The notes: generated by a model not told the origin, from the letters alone. A DNA stretch of 55,779 bases from Verrucomicrobiota bacterium (GCA_015061905.1 SUVQ01000011.1:1-55779), one strand, 5' to 3'. Shown: positions 42,539 through 51,552, counted from the stretch's first letter. Program-made: numbers and translations.

Positions 42539-43150
42539 ATGTTTACGGGTCTTGTTGAAACCACGGGAACGGTTGTTTCCCTCGAACAAAATGAAAAAGG
42601 CATTTGGCGGCTGACGGTGGACGCGCCGGCATTCGCGGGAACGCCGCAAATCGGAGACAGTATCGCCAATAACGGCTGTTGCCTGACCGTGGTTGCCGTT
42701 GACGGCACGCGGCTCGGTTTTGACGTGCTTGACGAAACGCTCCGCAAAACATCTTTTTCTCTGCTCAAGCCCGGATGCGCCGTCAATCTCGAACGTAGCC
42801 TGCTCCCGACGGCGCGCATGGGCGGGCATTTCGTAACCGGACACGTGGACGCGACGGGAACGATTGCTTCGCTCCGTCAGGAAGGCGCGAATTATCGCCT
42901 CTGCGTGCGCCCGCCGAAAGAATTTCGCAAATATCTTGCTTATAAATGCAGTGTCGCCGTGGACGGAATTTCGCTGACGGTCGCCGCGCTCAACGACGCG
43001 GACGGCACCTTTGACATTTGGCTGATTCCGCACACGATGGCGGAAACAAATTTGCGGGAACGCAAGGCGGGAGAACCGGTCAATTTGGAATTTGATATTT
43101 TGGCAAAATACGTTGAGCGGCTCACAAGCGTCGGCGAGGCGGAGCGTTAA
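42539..43150 (+). CDS. ribE: Riboflavin synthase alpha subunit
   Basis: Dismutates two molecules of 6,7-dimethyl-8-ribityllumazine to riboflavin. The protein has 203 residues and the typical duplicated lumazine-binding barrels, each opening with a TG(L/H)V motif: MFTGLVETTGTV at residue 1 and GHFVTGHVDATGTI near residue 97. DSIANNGCCLTV and CSVAVDGISLTV are the matching substrate-binding segments. No FMN riboswitch features were seen in the 165 bp upstream, which holds only a small CTCCCG-CGGGAG hairpin (42426-42443). Other rib genes are absent here. Confidence 0.95.
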   Translation: MFTGLVETTGTVVSLEQNEKGIWRLTVDAPAFAGTPQIGDSIANNGCCLTVVAVDGTRLGFDVLDETLRKTSFSLLKPGCAVNLERSLLPTARMGGHFVTGHVDATGTIASLRQEGANYRLCVRPPKEFRKYLAYKCSVAVDGISLTVAALNDADGTFDIWLIPHTMAETNLRERKAGEPVNLEFDILAKYVERLTSVGEAER

Positions 43151-43174
43151 AGACTGAATTTACAAAAAATCTCC

Positions 43175-44491
43175 TCACGCGTAGAGGCGGTAATCGGCGA
43201 CGGAGCGTCGGAACTCGGCGGCGCGGGCTTCCCAGCGCGAGCACCAGGCTTTGATGTCGATTTTCGCTCCTTCGCGGCAGAGCGCGTTGAAGAACTTTTC
43301 GTCGCCGAGATGTTTCAGGAAAAGCGATTTATCGTTCCCGCGGGCATCGGCAAAGGGATTGCGTTTTCCCCAGGCGCAACATTGGCGCATCATGTGGAAA
43401 CTGATTTCCGTGGGACGGAAAATCCGCCAGTCGGAGACGGCGAGAAGCGCGCCTTTTGCCGTGCCGTTGCCCAAAACGGCGGGAACGCCGCGCAAGCCTG
43501 CGATGCGAAAAGAATTTACCAAATCCGCCATCTCGCGTTCGTTTTTCCCGGGATAACCGAGGAAGCGGAACGGGCGTACGAGGCGCAAAGGTTCCCTCGA
43601 TGCCGTGAATGTGTGAGAAAATTTTCCGATACAGCAACCGAGCCCGGTCATGGCGTAGCCTTCGGCGGCGTCGGGGTTGGCGATGTAGGGCGACGTCGGA
43701 ATCCAGTCCAGCCCGGTGTCGCGCCAAAGCATGGAGCGCTTCCAGTTGCCCATTTTCACGACATCGAGCTTGGCGCGGGAACGCGCTTTTTCGGAAAGTT
43801 TCAGCCAGTTCTCGTGAAGTGCCGCGCGCGCGAGCTCGCCGATGGTGAGCCCGTGAACGTAGGGCACGGGATACATGCCGACGTAGCTTTGCCATTTGTC
43901 GTCGAGCATCGGTCCGTCGGTTTTCAAGCCGCCGAGCGGGTTCGGGCGGTCGAGAACGAGAACGGGAATTCCCGCTTCAAAGCAGGCTTCCATGACGAGG
44001 CGCATGCAACTGACGAATGTGTAACTGCGCGAGCCGACGTCCTGCAGGTCGATAACCATTTTGGTGATTCCGCGTAGCATTTCCGGCGTCGGGCGTCGGG
44101 TTCCGCCGTAAAGTGAGAAAACGGGAAGCTTGGTGCCGAGGCGCGTGTCTTTTTGGTCGGCAACGATTTTTTCGGCGGGAACGTCGCCGTAAATTCCGTG
44201 CTCCGGTCCGAAGAGGGCGACGAGATTGACTCCGGCGCGCCTTCCCCGCGTGTGCAGGACGCGAATGGTGCTTTCGCCGTAGCGGTTGACGCCTGCCTGA
44301 TTCGTTACCAGCCCGACTTTTTCTCCGCGCAGTCGCGCGAAATTTTCCGCTTCGAGCATATCAATTCCGAGGCGCACGCGTCGGGTCGTGGGAACGCGCG
44401 AGGTTTCCGTCGCCGCACCGGCAAACAGGTTGGCAAGTAACAAGCCGCCGGTTGTCAGCAAAGTGGTTTTGAGAAAATCGCGTCGGTTCAT
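43175..44491 (-). CDS. namZ: Exo-beta-N-acetylmuramidase NamZ-like (DUF1343)
   Basis: The protein has 438 residues. The N-terminus MNRRDFLKTTLLTTGG is a Tat-type signal, so it is exported folded. The mature part has DUF1343 hallmarks: GEKVGLVTNQAGVNR, LFGPEHGIYGDVPA, MVIDLQDVGSRSYTFVSCM, VLDRPNPLGGLKTDGPML and EGYAMTGLGCCIGKFSHTFTA. Members of this family, such as B. subtilis NamZ (YbbC, GH171), release terminal MurNAc from peptidoglycan fragments, which suggests wall recycling in the periplasm. It follows a VC0807-like gene by 22 bp. Confidence 0.88.
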   Translation of the reverse strand: MNRRDFLKTTLLTTGGLLLANLFAGAATETSRVPTTRRVRLGIDMLEAENFARLRGEKVGLVTNQAGVNRYGESTIRVLHTRGRRAGVNLVALFGPEHGIYGDVPAEKIVADQKDTRLGTKLPVFSLYGGTRRPTPEMLRGITKMVIDLQDVGSRSYTFVSCMRLVMEACFEAGIPVLVLDRPNPLGGLKTDGPMLDDKWQSYVGMYPVPYVHGLTIGELARAALHENWLKLSEKARSRAKLDVVKMGNWKRSMLWRDTGLDWIPTSPYIANPDAAEGYAMTGLGCCIGKFSHTFTASREPLRLVRPFRFLGYPGKNEREMADLVNSFRIAGLRGVPAVLGNGTAKGALLAVSDWRIFRPTEISFHMMRQCCAWGKRNPFADARGNDKSLFLKHLGDEKFFNALCREGAKIDIKAWCSRWEARAAEFRRSVADYRLYA

Positions 44492-44513
44492 GGAAGAGAG
44501 GGCGGGGAAATTT

Positions 44514-45218
44514 TTAATTTTTCTTTTTCAAAAGGTCGTCGAGCGAAAGTCCCGAGGCTTGCTCCAAGCCTTTCACGAGCACCCAAAGCGCGGCAAAGAT
44601 AAAAATCATGCAGGGAAGGACGATTACGGGCCACGAAAGCGCGAGCATTTTCCCGATTTCCTCGTTGAACGCGGCGCTGTCGACGGCAGGATCGGTGTGC
44701 ACGATGATGCGTGCGAGCGAGAAGTTGAGAAGCGCGCTCAAAAGAAAAGAAGCGGTGAGAATTTGCGAGCAGCGTTTCAGCGTCGCATCAAGGAGTGCGG
44801 TTTTTCCGCGTTCCCGCGCGGCGGCTTCGATCGCGGGAACGTCGAAAACCGAAGCGTTGAAAAGAAAAGTCCGAATCATCTTTCGGGAAAAAATCATGAC
44901 AACCGCGATGAACAGCGGAATGGCGGATTCCTTGACGGCGACCCAAAACGGCGAAAGCCGGAAAAGCCCGATTCCGCCCGTGAGCAAGGTTCCCGCGAAT
45001 CCGATGACGGAAATCCAGTTCGTTTTTCCGCGTTTCCAAAAATCGTAGAAAAAATATACGAGCGGGAACGCGAGCGCACCCACGAGAATGACTGCCGGCG
45101 AAAGCGAAAGCTCAAAATGTTCGGACCACTTTGCGCCCTTGGTGAGAATGAGCGCGGGAACGACGATGTTCATCAGCAAACTGACGAACGCGTTTTCCTT
45201 TTTTTCGGAATTTTGCAT
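44514..45218 (-). CDS. VC0807-like multispanning membrane protein
   Basis: The protein has 234 residues from the ATG at 45218, with six or so membrane helices (for example about 15-32, 41-60, 67-86, 92-110 and 150-172, the last near 200-220). VSLLMNIVVPALILTK at the start and FKRGKTNWISVIGF-like KRGKTNWISVIGFAGTLLTG resemble the VC0807 family of uncharacterised inner-membrane proteins. Function unknown. It sits between the gamma carbonic anhydrase gene (28 bp) and namZ (22 bp) on the same strand. Confidence 0.7.
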   Translation of the reverse strand: MQNSEKKENAFVSLLMNIVVPALILTKGAKWSEHFELSLSPAVILVGALAFPLVYFFYDFWKRGKTNWISVIGFAGTLLTGGIGLFRLSPFWVAVKESAIPLFIAVVMIFSRKMIRTFLFNASVFDVPAIEAAARERGKTALLDATLKRCSQILTASFLLSALLNFSLARIIVHTDPAVDSAAFNEEIGKMLALSWPVIVLPCMIFIFAALWVLVKGLEQASGLSLDDLLKKKN

Positions 45219-45246
45219 GGAAAAAAACGAAAGCGGGAACGCAAAA

Positions 45247-45804
45247 TTAAAATTTTTGCGAGCCGAATTTTTCTTTGTGCGCGGCGGAAACGACAAGGTA
45301 TTTTTCCGCCCACAGCCTGAGCCCCGCCTGTTCCTCCGGCGTCAGCATTTTTTTGATTTTCGCCGGGCAGCCCACCACCATGGAGCCGGCGGGAACTTTC
45401 ATCCGCGGCGGAACGACGGCTCCGGCGGCGACGATGGAGCCTTCTCCGATTTCCGCTCCGTCAAGAATCGTCGAGCACATTCCGATGAGGCACCCGTCGC
45501 CGATTTTGCAACCGTGAAGCATCGCGCGATGCCCGACGGTAACGTATTTGCCGACGACGGTCGGAAGATCGTCCGCCAAGTGAATGCAAACACCGTCCTG
45601 AATGCTGGAGCCTTCGCCGATGATGATTTCCTCGATGTCCGCGCGCAGGACGGCTCCGTGCCAGACATTGGCGCGCGGACCGATTTTTACGGCTCCGAGC
45701 AACGCGGCTCCGTGGGCGACGTAAGCGGTTTCATCGACCTGCGGGGATTGGGAAAGGAATTTATTGAGGCGCGCCTTCGCGGCACTGATTTGTTCTTCCG
45801 TCAT
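45247..45804 (-). CDS. Gamma carbonic anhydrase family protein
   Basis: The protein has 185 residues with a left-handed beta helix built from hexapeptide repeats (IGPRAN, IGEGSS, IGDGCL, IGEGSI). Candidate metal-binding histidines lie in GVCIHLADD, VTVGHRAMLHGC. It resembles YrdA/PaaY/CaiE-type proteins, whose carbonic anhydrase activity is often weak or absent, so CO2 hydration is likely but not proven. It is divergent from the DAHP synthase gene across a 108-bp promoter region and leads into the VC0807-like gene. Confidence 0.88.
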   Translation of the reverse strand: MTEEQISAAKARLNKFLSQSPQVDETAYVAHGAALLGAVKIGPRANVWHGAVLRADIEEIIIGEGSSIQDGVCIHLADDLPTVVGKYVTVGHRAMLHGCKIGDGCLIGMCSTILDGAEIGEGSIVAAGAVVPPRMKVPAGSMVVGCPAKIKKMLTPEEQAGLRLWAEKYLVVSAAHKEKFGSQKF

Positions 45805-45859
45805 TTTTTTTTAGGGGAGTTTTTTAGGAAGAATCTTAATCTGTGCGGTTTCTTTTGGC

Positions 45860-45898
45860 AAATTTCAATTTGCGGGAACGCGGGGAAAATGTTTTGAT
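45860..45898 (+). promoter_or_regulatory. Promoter of the DAHP synthase gene, AAATTTCAATTTG type
   Basis: AAATTTCAATTTGCGG with TTGCGG (45870-45875) as -35, then a 17-bp spacer and TTTGAT (45893-45898) as -10. The -35 box overlaps a GCGGGAACGC copy. The ATG begins 15 nt after the -10, so the leader is at most about 8 nt. Confidence 0.65.
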
Positions 45899-45912
45899 TA
45901 GAAGACGTTTCT

Positions 45913-46989
45913 ATGACTATCAGCAAGACAGACGATACGCGCATTCAGCGCCGCAAGCCGCTTGTTACGCCGGCACTTTTGATGGACGAAATCCGTCCTT
46001 CGGAAACGGCATTGCACACGGTGGAAGGAGCCCGCGCAGACATCAGCCGAATTTTGAACGGGGCTGATGATCGCCTCGTGGTGATCACCGGTCCGTGTTC
46101 GATTCACGACATCGCCGCCGCGATGGAGTATGCGGCGTTCGTCTATGAATATTCAAAAAAATATTCAAACGAACTCTTGCTCGTCATGCGCACTTATTTT
46201 GAAAAACCGCGCACGGTCGTCGGCTGGAAAGGGCTGATTAACGACCCGTATATCGACGGCACATTTTGCATTAACGACGGCTTGCGCCTCGCGCGGAAAT
46301 TGCTGTGCGACATTTCAAACCTGGGCGTTCCCGCCGCGACGGAATTTCTCGATCCGATTACGCCGCAGTTCCTCGCAGACCTCGTCGCCTACGGCGCAAT
46401 CGGCGCACGCACGACGGAATCGCAGATTCACCGCGAACTCGCTTCCGGGCTTTCGATGCCGATCGGTTTTAAAAACGGAACCGACGGCACGATTCAGGTC
46501 GCGATCGACGCCGTGCGCTCCTCGCACCACTCGCATTGGTTCCCGTCGGTTACAAAGGACGGAGTTGTCGCGATCTTTGAAACGGAAGGCAATAAGGATT
46601 CGCATATCATTTTGCGGGGCGGTTCCCGCACGGGACCGAATTACGGCGAAGAATACATCCGCGAATGCGTAGAAAAGCTGACGGCGGCGAATTTGCCGGC
46701 TTCCGTGATTGTCGATTGTTCTCACGGAAACAGCAAAAAAGATTACAGACGCCAGCCGCAAGTTGCCGCAGAACTCGCCGCGCAAATTTCCTCCGGGCAA
46801 AGCGCGATTACCGGCGTAATGATTGAAAGCAATCTTATCGAAGGGCGGCAGGATTATCGTTGCGAAGAAAAAGGCTCCTGCGTTTACGGACAAAGTATCA
46901 CGGATGCCTGTATTTCGACGGAGACCACGACGGAAATTTTCGAAGTGCTTGCCGAAGCCGTGCGTTCCCGCCGCGCAAAAAAAGCGTAA
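45913..46989 (+). CDS. aroF: 3-deoxy-7-phosphoheptulonate synthase (DAHP synthase, class I)
   Basis: First step of the shikimate pathway: phosphoenolpyruvate plus erythrose 4-phosphate. The protein has 358 residues, like E. coli AroF/AroG/AroH. Motifs: LVVITGPCSIHD with the metal Cys, MRTYFEKPRTVVGWKGLIND, AATEFLDPITPQ, GARTTESQIHRE, GFKNGTDG, ILRGGSRTGPNY and DCSHGNSKKDYRRQ. Which aromatic amino acid feeds back on it cannot be told. It is divergent from the carbonic anhydrase gene and convergent with ispA. Its promoter is of the class shared with aroK. Confidence 0.95.
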   Translation: MTISKTDDTRIQRRKPLVTPALLMDEIRPSETALHTVEGARADISRILNGADDRLVVITGPCSIHDIAAAMEYAAFVYEYSKKYSNELLLVMRTYFEKPRTVVGWKGLINDPYIDGTFCINDGLRLARKLLCDISNLGVPAATEFLDPITPQFLADLVAYGAIGARTTESQIHRELASGLSMPIGFKNGTDGTIQVAIDAVRSSHHSHWFPSVTKDGVVAIFETEGNKDSHIILRGGSRTGPNYGEEYIRECVEKLTAANLPASVIVDCSHGNSKKDYRRQPQVAAELAAQISSGQSAITGVMIESNLIEGRQDYRCEEKGSCVYGQSITDACISTETTTEIFEVLAEAVRSRRAKKA

Positions 46990-47010
46990 GCAAAATTCTT
47001 CCGAATACAA

Positions 47011-47058
47011 AAAACGCGTTCCCGCCGAACTATTTTCACGGGAACGCGTTTTTTTTAA
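47011..47058. terminator. Bidirectional terminator built from inverted GGGAACG motifs
   Basis: Perfect 14-bp arms AAAACGCGTTCCCG (47011-47024) and CGGGAACGCGTTTT (47039-47052) lie between the convergent DAHP synthase and ispA genes. The stop codon of ispA lies in its T run. Confidence 0.9.
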
Positions 47059-47939
47059 TTTTTTCGCGTAGCGAGGGCGCGGACGAGTTCCGTCAGAAAT
47101 CCGTTGTTGCCGCCGATTTCCTCGCAAAGCGTGAGTGCGCGCGCCGTGAGCTCGTCGGCGCGGTTACGGGAATTTTCCAAACCGTGAAGTCCCGGATAAG
47201 TGAGTTTTCGGTTGGCTTTATCGGCTTGAACGGGTTTGCCCATGGTTTCCGCGTCGCTTGTTCGGTCGAGGATGTCGTCGACGATTTGAAAGGCGATTCC
47301 CGTGCAGTATCCGATTTCTTTGGCTTTTTCCAAAATTTCGGCGTTCCCGCCTTGGGCTCCGAGCCGGAATCCCATCGTGAGTGCGGCTTCGAGGAGCGCG
47401 GCTGTTTTGTTTTTGTGGATAAAATCGAGGCGTTCGGGTGTGATTTCTCCGCGTTCGCCGATAGTGTCTTCCACTTGCCCGCCGATGAGGCGGCGTGAAC
47501 CGGCGGCGTCGGCGAGGTCTCGAACAAGGGCGAGGGCGATTTCCGGCGTTCCCGCGTAGGCGCGCGAGAGAAGGTCGAAAGCGTGTGTGAGGAGCGCGTC
47601 TCCGGCGAGAAGGGCGATGTCTTCGCTGAATTGCTTGTGGCAACTGGGTCGCCCGCGCCGTAAATCCGAATTGTCCATGCAGGGCAAATCGTCATGAATG
47701 AGTGTATACGTGTGGAGGCATTCGAGAGCGACGCCTGCGGGAAGTAAATCCGCGTCGGAGGGGAAAACTTCTCCGGCGGCGATGAGCAGTACCGGGCGAA
47801 TGCGTTTCCCGCCGGCGCAGAGGCTGTAGCACATGGCGCGATGAAGTTCGCTCGGGCGTTCGTCTTCGCCGGGCGTCCATTTCAAAATCGCGTCTTCGAT
47901 GCGCGCGGAGCATTCGAGCATTTTTTCGGAGAAATTCAT
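47055..47939 (-). CDS. ispA: Polyprenyl diphosphate synthase (farnesyl/geranylgeranyl type)
   Basis: Chain-elongating prenyltransferase for isoprenoids. The protein has 294 residues. The first aspartate-rich motif lies in IHDDLPCMDNSDLRRGRPSCH (DDxxxxD form, typical of short-chain bacterial enzymes) and the second in FQIVDDILDRTSD. GGKRIRPVL near the N-terminus and GNNGFLTELVRAL at the end agree with IspA. The product chain length (C15 or C20) is not certain. It is preceded by a DUF2851 gene 100 bp upstream on the same strand. Confidence 0.93.
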   Translation of the reverse strand: MNFSEKMLECSARIEDAILKWTPGEDERPSELHRAMCYSLCAGGKRIRPVLLIAAGEVFPSDADLLPAGVALECLHTYTLIHDDLPCMDNSDLRRGRPSCHKQFSEDIALLAGDALLTHAFDLLSRAYAGTPEIALALVRDLADAAGSRRLIGGQVEDTIGERGEITPERLDFIHKNKTAALLEAALTMGFRLGAQGGNAEILEKAKEIGYCTGIAFQIVDDILDRTSDAETMGKPVQADKANRKLTYPGLHGLENSRNRADELTARALTLCEEIGGNNGFLTELVRALATRKN

Positions 47940-48039
47940 GGCGAAGCAGAGTATTCTCTAAATTGCGACTTGGCAATTAGCGATTGCGCGGCGGCATGGC
48001 GGCGTTGATTTGCGCGAGAAATTTTTTGAGAAAAAACGT

Positions 48040-49239
48040 TTATTTTCTCGTGAGAAAAATTTGCAAAATCGCTTGAAAGTTGCCGTTGCAAAGCGGGCGT
48101 TCCCGCGAAATGAGGTTTGCCGAGCGGAGCACGGGCAAGACTTTTGCCGGCGCATCTCCGATAAACCAGTGAAACCACAAGGTGAAAAAATCTTTGCCGC
48201 TTCGGGCAGCGATCAGGGGCAAAACGGCGTCGCACACAAGCGTTTCAAAACGCGTTCCGCCAATCGTTCCGGCAAAAATTTCTTCCGATAAAAAACGGTG
48301 TAGCGCGGAGAGATTTTCGCGGGAACGGAGCTTTTTTCCGTCGAGAGAAAAAGGAAGCTCCGCCGGGAAATTTCGGGAAAACTCAAGCAACCGGCTCATC
48401 CACGACGGATTTTTTTCAAGAAGTTTCAAATATTGAGCGAGGCGGGAACGCGGGTGGTTTGCCGGGCGCACGCCGGAAAGTTGCCACGTTCCCGCCGCTG
48501 TTTTGAAAAGGCTTTCGGCTCCGGCAAGCAACATCGCCGAGGGCGAAAATTTTAGCGCAAGCCGCGACATCGCGGTCCGGTTGCGCCGCAAGCCCAGCGT
48601 TTCGAGAAAAATTTCGTGCAAAGCCTGTTCCCAGGAAGATTTTTTCAAACGCATTTGCATGAAGCGCACTTTTTGGTCGTAGCGTTCCCGCGCGCATTTT
48701 TCGAGTAGCGTGTCGCGCTCCGCAGGCGTTTGAGAAAGCAGAACTTCGAGCGCGGCGTCGGCTTCGGCGCGTCCTTCAAGGGCTGCGAGCGCGTCGGCGG
48801 AGGCATATTCTTCGAGGTCGACGGTCAGGTGCGGAAGCAACAGAAACGTTTCCATTGCGTTCCCGCGTGCGTTCTCTTGAGGGAAGTTTTTTTTCGGGGG
48901 AAATAAAAGAACGTGGAGAACGACGTTCCCGAAGTCCGGATTTTTGTCGTGTGCGTGCGCAATCCAGTCTTCCGCGTAAAAGTGAAATTCGATGTCGCCG
49001 AAAACGCGTTTGCCGTCGATGCGGAGTTCTGCGTCGAGGAAATCCGGTCCGGCGAGTTTGTTCCACCTGCCGCGGGAAATGATTTCGAGCGTTTTTCCGG
49101 AGCAGGTTCGGAGCGCGTGCGTGCGAAAATCTCCGCGATGCCAGATTTTTTGGAAAACGCGCTCGGAAAGCGAAACGGGACCGAAAAGCCCTTGTATTTC
49201 CGCAACGCAGGGCGGATGCGAGAATGAAGAGACGGACAT
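48040..49239 (-). CDS. DUF2851 family protein
   Basis: The protein has 399 residues with no signal peptide or membrane segment. The family core is clear: the GRWNKLAGPDFLDAELRIDG segment (about 56-75), FGDIEFHFYAEDWIAHAHD, FGNVVLHVLLF, and the later LGLRRNRTAMSRLALKFS. Members occur in Bacteroidota and Verrucomicrobiota; their function is unknown. The D-A-E-L and D-I-E-F/H pattern could suggest metal binding of nuclease type, but that is only a guess. It is divergent from cdsA and upstream of ispA. Confidence 0.85.
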   Translation of the reverse strand: MSVSSFSHPPCVAEIQGLFGPVSLSERVFQKIWHRGDFRTHALRTCSGKTLEIISRGRWNKLAGPDFLDAELRIDGKRVFGDIEFHFYAEDWIAHAHDKNPDFGNVVLHVLLFPPKKNFPQENARGNAMETFLLLPHLTVDLEEYASADALAALEGRAEADAALEVLLSQTPAERDTLLEKCARERYDQKVRFMQMRLKKSSWEQALHEIFLETLGLRRNRTAMSRLALKFSPSAMLLAGAESLFKTAAGTWQLSGVRPANHPRSRLAQYLKLLEKNPSWMSRLLEFSRNFPAELPFSLDGKKLRSRENLSALHRFLSEEIFAGTIGGTRFETLVCDAVLPLIAARSGKDFFTLWFHWFIGDAPAKVLPVLRSANLISRERPLCNGNFQAILQIFLTRK

Positions 49240-49324
49240 AAAAGGCAGTGAAGCGTTTTATTTTAAAAACGTCGAGCGTTTTTCTGTTCGCGGGAACGCG
49301 GGAAATGTTCTACACTTCCGCTCC

Positions 49325-50221
49325 ATGAATCCGAAAACGCTTATCCTCAAAATTTCCGAATATTTTAAAACCCACAGTTTCGCGCGCCGTTGCGTGAGCA
49401 CGCTGGCTCTTTTCACGTTGCTTTTTTGCGTTGTTTATTTCGGAAAAATTTACGGGGCGATTGCGTTGATGACGCTTGTTTCCACGCTCGCTCTCTATGA
49501 ATTTTACAAGCTCGCCGAGCATTTCGGCGGCGCGCCGCGCATCGTTCTCGGGCTGATTCTCGGCACGGCACTTGTTCCGTTTTTTTACTACGCGTCGGAA
49601 AAGGATCCGGCGGGAACGGAATTGCGCGTTCCCGTGCTGATTTGGGTCGCGGCGCTCGTTTTCCTTTTCGGAATTTACCTGATGGCAAAACAGAAAATTC
49701 CGGCGTGGCTGAAAGGGCTTTCCACACTTTTCGGCGTGCTTTACATTCCGCTCATGATCAGCTTCTACGCCTTGCTTGCCGGGCTTAAGGGCATGGACGG
49801 CGTGTTGCTCTGCGTGTGGATTGTGCTCGCGGCAAAATTTACGGACATCGGCGGCCTGCTCTTCGGATGTAAATTCGGGAAACACAAACTCGCGCCATCA
49901 GTCAGCCCGAATAAAAGCTGGGAAGGCGTTTTCGGCGGGCTGGCTCTTTCGATGCTCGGAAGTGCCGGTTTGGTTTATGCGTTCAATTATTTCGGCGTTT
50001 GGACGATTGCGTTTTCCCCGCTTGAAGCGGCTCTTTGCGCAATCCCGATCTCGGGAACGAGCGTGGTTTCAGACCTCGTCGAGAGCGCGTTTAAACGGCA
50101 GGCGGGCGACAAAGATTCCGGCGCGACGATTCCCGGCATCGGCGGCGCGCTGGATTTGCTCGACTCGCTGATTTTTGTCGCACCCGTCGGCTACGCCATC
50201 GTCATGTATTACGTTCTTTAA
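49325..50221 (+). CDS. cdsA: Phosphatidate cytidylyltransferase
   Basis: Makes CDP-diacylglycerol from phosphatidic acid and CTP in the inner membrane, the branch point of phospholipid synthesis. The protein has 298 residues from the ATG at 49325, with about eight membrane helices. The CDS signature is present: SPNKSWEGVFGGL, then SDLVESAFKRQAGDKDSG with the metal-binding region and PGIGGALDLLDSL, where most CdsA proteins have PGHGGxxDRxDS. Psd, which acts two steps later in phosphatidylethanolamine synthesis, is at 54.1 kb. miaA follows by 30 bp. Confidence 0.93.
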   Translation: MNPKTLILKISEYFKTHSFARRCVSTLALFTLLFCVVYFGKIYGAIALMTLVSTLALYEFYKLAEHFGGAPRIVLGLILGTALVPFFYYASEKDPAGTELRVPVLIWVAALVFLFGIYLMAKQKIPAWLKGLSTLFGVLYIPLMISFYALLAGLKGMDGVLLCVWIVLAAKFTDIGGLLFGCKFGKHKLAPSVSPNKSWEGVFGGLALSMLGSAGLVYAFNYFGVWTIAFSPLEAALCAIPISGTSVVSDLVESAFKRQAGDKDSGATIPGIGGALDLLDSLIFVAPVGYAIVMYYVL

Positions 50222-50230
50222 ACGAGGACG

Positions 50231-50258
50231 TTAACACAGCCGCTTTTTTCTGTGTTAA
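50231..50258 (+). promoter_or_regulatory. Inverted repeat covering the miaA start codon
   Basis: TTAACACAG (50231-50239) and CTGTGTTAA (50250-50258) are perfect complements separated by CCGCTTTTTT. The second arm contains the GTG start (50252-50254). In RNA the fold would hide the start codon; in DNA it could be an operator. There is no T run after it, so it is not a standard terminator. Confidence 0.5.
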
Positions 50259-51154
50259 AAAACAAAATTTTCATTATTACGGGAACGACGGCTGTCGGGA
50301 AAACCGAACATTCCCTCGCATTCGCCGAAGAAAATAACGCGGAAATTCTTTGTTGCGATTCAACGACGGTTTATCGCGGAATGAACATCGGGACGGCAAA
50401 GCCGACGCCGGAAGAGCGTTCCCGCGTGCCGCATTACGGCTTGGATTTGGTTTCTCCCGACGAAAATTTTTCCGTCGGGGATTACGTTGAATACGCGCAA
50501 AAAAAACTCGCCGATATTTTTTCCCGAGGGAAAAATGTGCTCGTCAGCGGCGGAAGCGGTTTTTACCTGAAGTCTTTTTTTTCGCCCGTTACGGATGATT
50601 TGGAAATTCCGGATTCCGTGCGGGAACGCGTGGCGGAAATCCTTGCACACGGGAACGCGTTCGCCGAAAAAAAACTGCGGGAAATGAACGATGACGGTCG
50701 CGCCGCGCCGGAAAATTTTGACTGGGAAAATCCGCGCCGCGTCGCTAAAGGATTGGAGCGTTGCCTCGCTTCCGGGAAAACTTTGTCTGATTTGAAGGCG
50801 GAATTTGACGCGCGCGAGTGCGTTTTCGCCGCCGTTTCGAAGCACACGATTTTGCTCTCTCGCCCAAAAGAAGATTTAAACCGTCGTATCGAATTGCGGA
50901 CAAAAAAAATGTTTGCCGACGGTTTAATCGACGAAGTGCGCGCCCTTGTCGCGACGGGAACGCTTCGCCCGGGAACGCCCGCAGGAAACGCCATCGGCTA
51001 CCGCGAAACGCTCGCGTGGCTTTCCGGCGGCGAGCCGGGCGGTATTTCCGCGCTTGCCGAAACCGTGGCACTTTCCACCCGCCAACTTGCCGCCAAGCAA
51101 CGCAAATGGTTCCGCACGCAAATCCCGATTGATGAAGTTCGCGAGCTTGCCTGA
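50252..51154 (+). CDS. miaA: tRNA dimethylallyltransferase
   Basis: Adds the isopentenyl group to A37 of tRNAs reading UNN codons. The protein has 300 residues. The P-loop is FIITGTTAVGKTEHS, then CCDSTTVYRGMNIGTAKPTPEE, HYGLDLVSPDENFSVGDY and VSGGSGFYLKS, all typical. The C-terminal AIGYRE and TRQLAAKQRKWFR are also present. It starts with GTG at 50252 inside an inverted repeat that may limit translation. It lies between cdsA (30 bp) and folB (20 bp), probably one transcript. Confidence 0.95.
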   Translation: MLKNKIFIITGTTAVGKTEHSLAFAEENNAEILCCDSTTVYRGMNIGTAKPTPEERSRVPHYGLDLVSPDENFSVGDYVEYAQKKLADIFSRGKNVLVSGGSGFYLKSFFSPVTDDLEIPDSVRERVAEILAHGNAFAEKKLREMNDDGRAAPENFDWENPRRVAKGLERCLASGKTLSDLKAEFDARECVFAAVSKHTILLSRPKEDLNRRIELRTKKMFADGLIDEVRALVATGTLRPGTPAGNAIGYRETLAWLSGGEPGGISALAETVALSTRQLAAKQRKWFRTQIPIDEVRELA

Positions 51155-51174
51155 TTTTTTTTTGTATAGAAAAA

Positions 51175-51552
51175 ATGAATACACGAACCGACGAAATCTT
51201 TGTCCGCAAAATCAAAGCTTACGGCTACCACGGCGTTTTTGAAAAAGAAAATCGGGAAGGGCAGTGGTTTTTTGTCGATTTAAAAATGAGCGTTTCGCTT
51301 GCCGAAGCCGCCGAGACGGACGACCTCGCAAAAACTGCGGACTATGCTCGCGCCGCCGCTCTCGCCAAAGAATGCGTGGAAGCGCGCCCGCCGTTTCAAT
51401 TGATTGAGCGTCTTGCAAAAACAATCGGAGAAAAAATACTCGCGGCGTTCCCGCGCGTTTGCTCCGTCGAAGTCGTTGTTCACAAGCCGCAGGCTCCCGT
51501 CGGCTTGGAATTTGAAGATCTCGGCGTGCGCATGGCGATTACGCGAAGCTAA
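51175..51552 (+). CDS. folB: Dihydroneopterin aldolase
   Basis: Cleaves dihydroneopterin to hydroxymethyl-dihydropterin in folate synthesis. The protein has 125 residues with the FolB start IFVRKIKAYGYHGVFEKE (active-site region), AKTADYARAA, the conserved Glu and Leu of PFQLIERLAKTIGEKIL, and VVVHKPQAPV with the catalytic Lys. It is last of cdsA-miaA-folB. Its stop overlaps the stop of the convergent acyltransferase gene by 4 bp. folP and folK are not nearby. Confidence 0.93.
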   Translation: MNTRTDEIFVRKIKAYGYHGVFEKENREGQWFFVDLKMSVSLAEAAETDDLAKTADYARAAALAKECVEARPPFQLIERLAKTIGEKILAAFPRVCSVEVVVHKPQAPVGLEFEDLGVRMAITRS

